Positions 57,624 to 64,000 of a DNA stretch of 64,000 nucleotides are shown here, one piece after another. Below the pieces are notes generated by a model. That model saw only the letters and a list, made by a program, of their open reading frames with translations. It was not told the DNA's origin and searched no databases. Origin of the DNA: Mycolicibacterium baixiangningiae (lineage in GTDB: Bacteria; Actinomycetota; Actinomycetes; Mycobacteriales; Mycobacteriaceae); the NCBI RefSeq assembly GCF_016313185.1, contig NZ_CP066218.1, positions 3,844,001 to 3,908,000 of the forward strand, read 5' to 3'. The position numbers were made by a program, and so were the translations under genes. How positions within the stretch are numbered: the first letter of the stretch is position 1; each line of letters starts with the position of its first letter.

Positions 57624-58727
57624 TCAGCCGAGCGCGGCGCTGAGGTCGGCGATGAGGTCGTCGGTGTCCTCGATGCCCATGGACAGGCGGGCGAATCCGT
57701 CGGGCACCGGGTCACCCCAGCGGGCGCGACGGTCGATCGAGGTGTGGATGCCGCCGAAGCTGGTCGAGGCGACGAGCAGTGCGCTGCGTTCGACGAGCGC
57801 ATGCACGGCCGGGGCGTCGGCGAGCTCCACCGAGACCAGCCCGCCGTACCGCCGCATCTGCCGCGACGCCACCGCGTGTGCGGGGTCCTCCGGTAGTCCG
57901 GGATAGCGCACGCCGCGTACGGCAGGGTGTCCGCGCAGCAGCATCGCGACCGCCTGCGCGTTCTGGCACTGCCGCTCGAACCGCAGGCCGGCACTGCCGA
58001 GGCTGCGAAGCACCAGCCACGCCTCGAACGGACCGAGGATGGGCCCGGCGAGCAGGCGGTCCCGTTCGAGCGCGGCCATCAGTTCGGGGTGACTGCCCGC
58101 GACGTAACCGGCGATCAGATCGCTGTGGCCGGAGAGCGCTTTGGTGGCGCTGGCCACCACGAGATCGGCGCCCAGCGACAGCGGTTGCTGCCCGAGGGGG
58201 GTCGCCGTGGTGTTGTCGACGATCAGGGTCGCGCCGCGCCCACGGCAGGTCATCGCCAGCCGGTGCAGGTCCACCACGTCCAACCCCGGGTTGGCGGGCG
58301 TCTCCGCCAGCACCACGTCGGCGTCGGCCGCCGCCGCGCACATGTCGGCCGTGCCGACTTCGAGAACTGTGACACCTTGTGGCGCAAGGTATTCGGTGGC
58401 ATAGCGGCGGACCTGGTAGTAGCCGTCGGCAGGAACGATCAATCGTTTCCCGGGGCCGGTCAGCACCCGCAGGGCCGAGGTGGTGGCCGCCATCCCGGAG
58501 CCGAAGGCCAGCGCCGTCGAGGCCCCTTCCAGCTCGGCCAGTGCCGCTTCCAGCCGCCGCCAGGTCGGATTCGAGCTGCGCCCGTAGGTGTCCAGCGGTT
58601 GGGCTTCGTCCGGCGACAGGTGATACGCCGAGACCGGCACCGGCGGTGTCGCCACGGGCTCTCCTGGAATCGCCTCGGCCCCAACGGCTTTGACGCTGCG
58701 TGTGGAATCGCCGTAGGCGCCTTCCAT
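57624..58727 (-). CDS. Cys/Met metabolism PLP-dependent enzyme (cystathionine gamma-lyase/synthase-like)
   Basis: This 367-residue fold-type I enzyme has the PLP-binding Lys196 in VASATKALSGHSD, the Asp in LIVDNTTATP and the Tyr/Arg pair in LDTYGRSSNPTWRRLE. The closest resemblance is to cystathionine gamma-synthase/lyase; beta or gamma elimination cannot be decided. ATG 58727 lies five bases after the gpsA stop, so the gpsA-PLP-ddl genes may be one transcript. Confidence 0.88.
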   Translation of the reverse strand: MEGAYGDSTRSVKAVGAEAIPGEPVATPPVPVSAYHLSPDEAQPLDTYGRSSNPTWRRLEAALAELEGASTALAFGSGMAATTSALRVLTGPGKRLIVPADGYYQVRRYATEYLAPQGVTVLEVGTADMCAAAADADVVLAETPANPGLDVVDLHRLAMTCRGRGATLIVDNTTATPLGQQPLSLGADLVVASATKALSGHSDLIAGYVAGSHPELMAALERDRLLAGPILGPFEAWLVLRSLGSAGLRFERQCQNAQAVAMLLRGHPAVRGVRYPGLPEDPAHAVASRQMRRYGGLVSVELADAPAVHALVERSALLVASTSFGGIHTSIDRRARWGDPVPDGFARLSMGIEDTDDLIADLSAALG

Positions 58728-58732
58728 GCCGG

Positions 58733-59731
58733 CTACTCCGGTTTGGTGCTGCGACCGAGCAGCAGCACGACGGCTTCGTCGACGGAAAGACCCTTGTGGC
58801 AGACGCGGTTGACCGCATCGGTGAGCGGCATCTCGACGTCGTAACTGGACGCCAGCGCCAGCACCGACCGGCACGAGGTGACGCCCTCGGCCACGTGTCC
58901 GCCCGCGGCGAGCAACGCCGATTCCATGGTCCCGCCCCGGCCCAACCGCTCGCCGAAGGTGCGGTTGCGCGATTGCACCGAGGTGCAGGTGGCAACGAGG
59001 TCGCCAACGCCGGCCAGCCCGGCCAGCGTCGTGGGTTTGGCGCCGAGCGCGATGCCGAGCCGCATGATCTCGGCCAGTCCACGGGTGATGATCGCCGCGA
59101 CCGTGTTCTCCCCCAGTCCGACGCCGACGGCCATTCCGCACGCCAGCGCGATCACGTTCTTGCACGCACCGCCGATCTCGGCGCCCACCACGTCGGCATT
59201 GGTGTAGGGCCGCAGATAGCCGGTGGCGAACGCGCGTTGCAGCGCGACCGCGCGACCGCTGTCGCTGCAGGCGACGACGGTGGCGGCAGGTTGTTCGTCG
59301 GCGATCTCGCTGGCGAGGTTCGGTCCGGTCACCACCGCGACGCGGGCCGGGTCGGCGCCGGTGACCTGCGCGATCACCTGGCTCATCCGCATGAGTGTGT
59401 CGAGTTCGATGCCCTTGGCCAGGCTCACCAGCGTGACGTCGTGGCCGATGAGGCCCTTCCACTGCTCGAGGTTGGCCCGCAGGCTCTGTGCGGGCACCGC
59501 CAGCACCACCGTGCAGGCGCCGGTGAGCGCCTCGGCCGGGTCCGAGGTGGCGTGAATCGTCGTGGGCAGAGCCACCTCGTCGAGGTAGCCGCTGTTGTGG
59601 TGGGTGGCGTTGATCTCGGCCGCGACCTCCGGCCGGCGCGCCCACAGCCTCACCGAGTTACCGGCGTCGGCGAGGACTTTGGCCGTTGCCGTGCCCCACG
59701 CACCGGAACCCATCACCGCCGCCGTCACCAC
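58733..59731 (-). CDS. gpsA: Glycerol-3-phosphate dehydrogenase [NAD(P)+]
   Basis: This 332-residue enzyme reduces dihydroxyacetone phosphate to sn-glycerol 3-phosphate for phospholipid synthesis. The Rossmann motif MGSGAWGTA is at residues 7-15, [17 protein letters not shown] carries the catalytic Lys, and [20 protein letters not shown] is the family signature. It matches Rv2982c (gpdA2) in position. The start is one of two adjacent GTG codons (59731 or 59728). Confidence 0.95.
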   Translation of the reverse strand: MVTAAVMGSGAWGTATAKVLADAGNSVRLWARRPEVAAEINATHHNSGYLDEVALPTTIHATSDPAEALTGACTVVLAVPAQSLRANLEQWKGLIGHDVTLVSLAKGIELDTLMRMSQVIAQVTGADPARVAVVTGPNLASEIADEQPAATVVACSDSGRAVALQRAFATGYLRPYTNADVVGAEIGGACKNVIALACGMAVGVGLGENTVAAIITRGLAEIMRLGIALGAKPTTLAGLAGVGDLVATCTSVQSRNRTFGERLGRGGTMESALLAAGGHVAEGVTSCRSVLALASSYDVEMPLTDAVNRVCHKGLSVDEAVVLLLGRSTKPE

Positions 59732-59744
59732 GCGTTCACCCTAG

Positions 59745-60476
<732 letters not shown>

Positions 60477-60530
60477 ACATCTCGCATACGCGGTGGCAGG
60501 ACGCCGCCGCCATAGGGGAGGATCGACTCC

Positions 60531-62690
60531 ATGACCGAAGCCGAGGCCGGGATCCGCGCGGAGAACGGTGAGCGGGGGCCCGAAGATTCGACCCCGGACG
60601 CGCCGCCCGCCGCGACGTCGCCTGCCGTCGACAACGCCCTGCCCGAGGACCGCTACCTCAACCGGGAACTGAGCTGGCTGGACTTCAACGCCCGGGTCCT
60701 GGCGCTGGCCGCCGACACGTCACTGCCGTTGCTGGAGCGGGCGAAGTTCCTCGCGATCTTCGCGTCCAACCTCGACGAGTTCTACATGGTGCGCGTCGCC
60801 GGTCTCAAACGCCGCGACGAGACGGGGTTGTCGGTTCGTTCGGCCGACGGGCTGTCGCCGCGGGAGCAGTTGCGCCGAATCAGCGAGCGCACCCAGCAGA
60901 TCGCCTCGCGCCACGCGCGGGTGTTCCTCGACTCGGTGCGCCCCGCGTTGGCGGGCGAGGGGATCGTCATCGTCACGTGGGGCGAACTCGACGAAGCCGA
61001 ACGCGCGCAGTTGTCGACGTACTTCCACGAACAGGTCTTCCCCGTACTCACCCCGCTGGCGGTCGACCCGGCGCACCCGTTCCCATTCGTCAGCGGACTC
61101 TCGCTCAACCTCGCGATCACCGTCCGGCACCCCGACGACGGCGGACAGCACTTCGCGCGAATCAAGGTGCCCGACAACGTCGACCGGTTCGTCCAGCTCG
61201 GCGCACGCGACAACAGCGGTGAGGTCGTGCGGTTCCTGCCGATGGAGGAACTGATCGCGGCGTTCCTGCCGGTGTTGTTCCCCGGCTTGGAGATCGTCGA
61301 GCACCACGCCTTCCGGATCACCCGCAATGCGGACTTCGAAGTCGAGGAGGACCGCGACGAGGATCTGCTGCAGGCGCTGGAACGCGAACTCGCCCGGCGG
61401 CGGTTCGGCTCTCCGGTGCGACTCGAGGTCTCCGACGACATGACCGAGAGCATGCTCGAACTGCTGCTGCGCGAACTCGACGTCGACCCGGGCGACGTGG
61501 TCGAGGTGCCCGGCCTGCTCGACCTGTCGGCGTTGTGGCAGATCTACGCCGTCGACCGCCCGGCGCTCAAGGACCGGCCCTTCGTGCCCGCCACCCCACC
61601 GGCTTTCGGTGAGCGGGAGACCCCGAAGAGCATCTTCTCGACGCTGCGCGACGGCGATGTGCTGGTGCACCATCCCTACGATTCGTTCTCCACAACCGTG
61701 CAGCGGTTCATCGAGCAGGCTGCTGCCGATCCGAATGTGCTTGCGATCAAGCAGACCCTCTACCGCACCTCGGGCGACTCCCCGATCGTCAACGCCCTCA
61801 TCGACGCCGCCGAGGCCGGTAAGCAGGTGGTGGCACTGGTCGAGATCAAGGCGCGCTTCGACGAACAGGCCAACATCAAATGGGCCCGCGCCCTGGAGCA
61901 GGCGGGCGTGCACGTCGTCTACGGGTTGATCGGGCTCAAGACGCACTGCAAGACCGCACTCGTGGTGCGCCGGGAGGGGTCGATGATCCGGCGCTACTGC
62001 CACATCGGGACCGGCAACTACAACCCGAAGACCGCACGCCTGTACGAGGATGTCGGTCTGCTCACCGCCGCCCCCGACATCGGCGCCGATCTGACCGACC
62101 TGTTCAACTCGCTGACCGGATACTCACGCAAGGTGGCCTATCGCAACCTGCTGGTGGCGCCGCACGGCGTGCGCAAGGGCATCATCGAGCGCATCGAACG
62201 GGAAGTGGCGGCCGCCCGCGACGGCGCCGAGGGCCGGATCCGGCTGAAGGCCAACGCCCTGGTGGACGAGCAGGTTATCGATGCGCTCTACCGCGCATCG
62301 CAGGCCGGTGTCCGTGTCGAGGTGGTGGTGCGCGGTATCTGCGCGCTGCGGCCCGGTGTGAGCGGATTCTCCGAGAACATCGTGGTGCGCTCGATCCTGG
62401 GCCGGTTCCTGGAGCATTCGCGCGTCATCCACTTCCGCGCCCTCGACGAGTACTGGATCGGCAGCGCGGACATGATGCACCGCAATCTCGACCGCCGCGT
62501 CGAAGTGATGGCCCAGGTGAAGGATCCGAGGCTGACCGCACAACTCAACGATGTGTTCGACTCGGCGCTGGACCCCGCAACGCGCTGCTGGGAACTCGGC
62601 TCCGACGGTCACTGGACGGCGTCACCGCGCGAGGGTGAGACCGTCCGCGACCATCAGGTGTCGATGATGCGCCGTCATCGCCACCCGTGA
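60531..62690 (+). CDS. ppk: Polyphosphate kinase 1
   Basis: This 719-residue Ppk1 polymerises ATP gamma-phosphate into polyphosphate. It shows the N domain [32 protein letters not shown], the His of [11 protein letters not shown] and the [17 protein letters not shown] loop. The first ~35 residues are an acidic, probably disordered extension. It follows fbiD by 54 bp and precedes mutT1, as in M. tuberculosis. Confidence 0.97.
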   Translation: MTEAEAGIRAENGERGPEDSTPDAPPAATSPAVDNALPEDRYLNRELSWLDFNARVLALAADTSLPLLERAKFLAIFASNLDEFYMVRVAGLKRRDETGLSVRSADGLSPREQLRRISERTQQIASRHARVFLDSVRPALAGEGIVIVTWGELDEAERAQLSTYFHEQVFPVLTPLAVDPAHPFPFVSGLSLNLAITVRHPDDGGQHFARIKVPDNVDRFVQLGARDNSGEVVRFLPMEELIAAFLPVLFPGLEIVEHHAFRITRNADFEVEEDRDEDLLQALERELARRRFGSPVRLEVSDDMTESMLELLLRELDVDPGDVVEVPGLLDLSALWQIYAVDRPALKDRPFVPATPPAFGERETPKSIFSTLRDGDVLVHHPYDSFSTTVQRFIEQAAADPNVLAIKQTLYRTSGDSPIVNALIDAAEAGKQVVALVEIKARFDEQANIKWARALEQAGVHVVYGLIGLKTHCKTALVVRREGSMIRRYCHIGTGNYNPKTARLYEDVGLLTAAPDIGADLTDLFNSLTGYSRKVAYRNLLVAPHGVRKGIIERIEREVAAARDGAEGRIRLKANALVDEQVIDALYRASQAGVRVEVVVRGICALRPGVSGFSENIVVRSILGRFLEHSRVIHFRALDEYWIGSADMMHRNLDRRVEVMAQVKDPRLTAQLNDVFDSALDPATRCWELGSDGHWTASPREGETVRDHQVSMMRRHRHP

Positions 62691-62731
62691 CGCTGCCCCT
62701 GCCGGGCCCGCACTGACCTGCAGGAGTTGAG

Positions 62732-63673
62732 GTGTCGAAAACCAAACCGGCGAATATCGTTGCGTCGCCTGCCAAGACCGTGCTCGCCGCCGGTGCCGTC
62801 TTGTGGCGGCCCAACGGCGATGCGTCGGCGCCCGAAGTCGCCGTGATCCACCGACCGCGATATGACGACTGGTCACTGCCCAAGGGCAAGGTGGACCCCG
62901 GAGAGACCGAACCGGTCACCGCGGTGCGGGAAGTGCACGAGGAGACCGGTTACACCTGCGTCCTCGGCCGGCGGCTGGCGTCGGTGAGTTACCCGGTCGA
63001 GCAGGGCGTCAAGAAGGTCCGCTACTGGGCCGCCCGCACCGTCGACGGGTCCTTCTCCCCCAATGACGAAGTCGACGAACTGATCTGGCTGCCCGTCCGA
63101 GAGGCGGTCGAACGCCTGGGTTATCCCCATGATCGGAAGGTGCTGCGAAGGTTCGCCAAGGTGTCGCCTGACACCCAGACGGTGCTCGTCGTGCGGCATG
63201 CGACCGCGGGGAGCAAGTCGCGATACCGCGGAGACGACCGCAAGCGGCCGCTGGACAAGCACGGTCGCGCGCAGGCGGAGTCGTTGGTCGGTCAGCTGTT
63301 GGCGTTCGGGGCCGACCGGCTCTACGCGGCCGACCGGACCCGTTGCGAGCAGACGATCGAGCCGCTGGCCGATGAACTCGGCGAGGCCGTGCACCCGGAA
63401 CCGGCACTGACCGAAGAGGCTTACGCCGAGGACAGGAAGACCGCGCGACGGCGGGTGCTCGAAATCGCCACCGAGGCGGGGCACGCCGGGTACACCCCGG
63501 TGATCTGCTCGCAGGGCAAGGTGATTCCCGACCTGATCGAGTGGTGGTGCGACCGCGACGGTGTCCGACCGGACAGGTCCCGCAACCGCAAGGGCAGCAC
63601 GTGGGTGATGTCACTCGCGGCGGGCCGACTGGTCGCCGCGGACCACATCGGCAGCCCGCTGGCCGGGAAGTAG
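62732..63673 (+). CDS. mutT1: Two-domain Nudix/histidine-phosphatase hydrolase MutT1
   Basis: This 313-residue protein fuses an N-terminal Nudix domain (box [18 protein letters not shown] near 55-72) to a C-terminal histidine-phosphatase domain (RHATAG near residue 154). Mycobacterial MutT1 hydrolyses 8-oxo-(d)GTP and diadenosine polyphosphates (family knowledge). Start GTG 62732. The stop is followed by a 12-bp perfect hairpin shared with hupB. Confidence 0.94.
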   Translation: MSKTKPANIVASPAKTVLAAGAVLWRPNGDASAPEVAVIHRPRYDDWSLPKGKVDPGETEPVTAVREVHEETGYTCVLGRRLASVSYPVEQGVKKVRYWAARTVDGSFSPNDEVDELIWLPVREAVERLGYPHDRKVLRRFAKVSPDTQTVLVVRHATAGSKSRYRGDDRKRPLDKHGRAQAESLVGQLLAFGADRLYAADRTRCEQTIEPLADELGEAVHPEPALTEEAYAEDRKTARRRVLEIATEAGHAGYTPVICSQGKVIPDLIEWWCDRDGVRPDRSRNRKGSTWVMSLAAGRLVAADHIGSPLAGK

Positions 63674-63679
63674 ACGGCA

Positions 63680-63714
63680 GAACCGCCGCGGATCGGCACG
63701 ACCCGCGGCGGTTC
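63680..63714. terminator. Hairpin terminator between convergent mutT1 and hupB
   Basis: GAACCGCCGCGG (63680-63691) and CCGCGGCGGTTC (63703-63714) form a perfect 12-bp stem with an 11-nt loop. There is no T-run, as is common in mycobacteria. It lies between two convergent stops and can serve both genes. Confidence 0.75.
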
Positions 63715-63729
63715 AGCGTTCGTCAGGCG

Positions 63730-64000
63730 TTACTTGCGGCCCTTCTTGGCCGGCGCCTTGCGGGCCGGAGCCTTGCTGGCCGTCTTCTTGGCGGCAGTGG
63801 CCTTTTTGGCAGGCGCCTTGGCCGCGGCCTTCTTGGCCGGTGCCTTGGTCGCAGCCTTCTTGGCCGGTGCCGTCTTCTTGGCTGCAGCAGTCGACTTCTT
63901 CGCCGGTGCCGACTTCTTCGCGGCGGCCGTCGTGGTGGTCTTCTTCGCAGCGGTCTTCTTGGCCGGTGCCGTCTTCTTGGCCGCAGCAGTCGACTTCTTA
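63730..64000 (-). CDS. hupB: DNA-binding protein HU (HupB), Lys-rich C-terminal tail only
   Basis: The visible 89 codons are entirely the basic tail of mycobacterial HupB, built of AAKK, PAKK and KSTAAAKK units and ending APAKKGRK. The tail binds DNA non-specifically and is acetylated in mycobacteria (family knowledge). The N-terminal HU fold lies beyond the right edge. Near-identical units (KSTAAAKKTAPAKK appears twice) reflect DNA repeats that may vary between strains. Confidence 0.93.
   Translation of the reverse strand, partial: KKSTAAAKKTAPAKKTAAKKTTTTAAAKKSAPAKKSTAAAKKTAPAKKAATKAPAKKAAAKAPAKKATAAKKTASKAPARKAPAKKGRK

Noticed and set aside
63730..64000. Tandem repeats resembling a CRISPR or VNTR array
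   Set aside because: They translate as the AAKK/PAKK tail of HupB ending at a TAA, so they are coding repeats without spacers.

Overview
The window looks like chromosomal DNA of a fast-growing mycobacterium (Mycolicibacterium type). It is uniformly GC-rich, and from about 9.8 kb to the right edge it follows the gene order known from the M. tuberculosis Rv2901c-Rv2986c block: DUF2469, rnhB, lepB, rplS, lppW, trmD-rimM-khpA-rpsP, dacB2, ffh, glnD-glnB-amt, ftsY, smc, mutM-rnc, sepIVA, coaD, pca, VKOR/DsbA, lipN, recG, rpmB, ung, thiL, ddl, gpsA, fbiD, ppk, mutT1, hupB. I see no tRNA or rRNA gene, CRISPR array, transposase or prophage.

Region 1 (1-8.87 kb) is accessory. A molybdenum-hydroxylase large subunit runs off the left edge. 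It is preceded by a four-gene ABC importer, a Mer-like luciferase-family monooxygenase with a small tail-anchored protein, a divergent CoxG-like protein with a C-terminal membrane helix, and a RidA-like protein coupled to a GntR/FCD regulator. Three copies of one 17-bp operator-like sequence lie before the importer, in the monooxygenase/coxG divergent gap, and before the regulator gene. This suggests one regulon for uptake and oxidation of an unidentified, perhaps nitrogen-containing, small molecule. It is the best candidate here for an undescribed system.

Region 2 (8.9-19.3 kb) carries a NagD-type phosphatase, RNase HII, signal peptidase I, the L19 gene, the S16 operon (rpsP-khpA-rimM-trmD), lipoprotein LppW, two tandem DacB2-like carboxypeptidases and an orphan LuxR-type response regulator. 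rplS and rpsP share a bipartite promoter-like element with identical spacing. Region 3 (19.3-24.6 kb) has a GlsB-type membrane protein, a STAS protein, a CysJ-like flavoprotein behind an IdeR-box-like palindrome, a metal-dependent amidohydrolase and ffh. Region 4 (24.6-35.2 kb) has the nitrogen-control operon amt-glnB-glnD, with two GlnR-box matches upstream of amt, then ftsY, a type 2 isopentenyl diphosphate isomerase and smc.

Region 5 (35.2-45.6 kb) runs through acylphosphatase, OsmC, mutM (with a dispersed repeat translated in frame), rnc, DUF177, sepIVA, a hemerythrin-like gene where pathogenic mycobacteria carry the PDIM/PGL locus, coaD, rsmD, pyruvate carboxylase and the VKOR/DsbA disulfide system. 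Region 6 (45.6-64 kb) has lipN, two tandem aldo-keto reductases, a secreted HNH-type nuclease, recG, an intact DAK/FakA-like gene, rpmB, a Pro-rich lipoprotein, ung, thiL, a RAM-domain protein, DUF3515, ddl, a Cys/Met-metabolism PLP enzyme, gpsA, fbiD, ppk1, mutT1 and the Lys-rich tail of hupB, which runs off the right edge.
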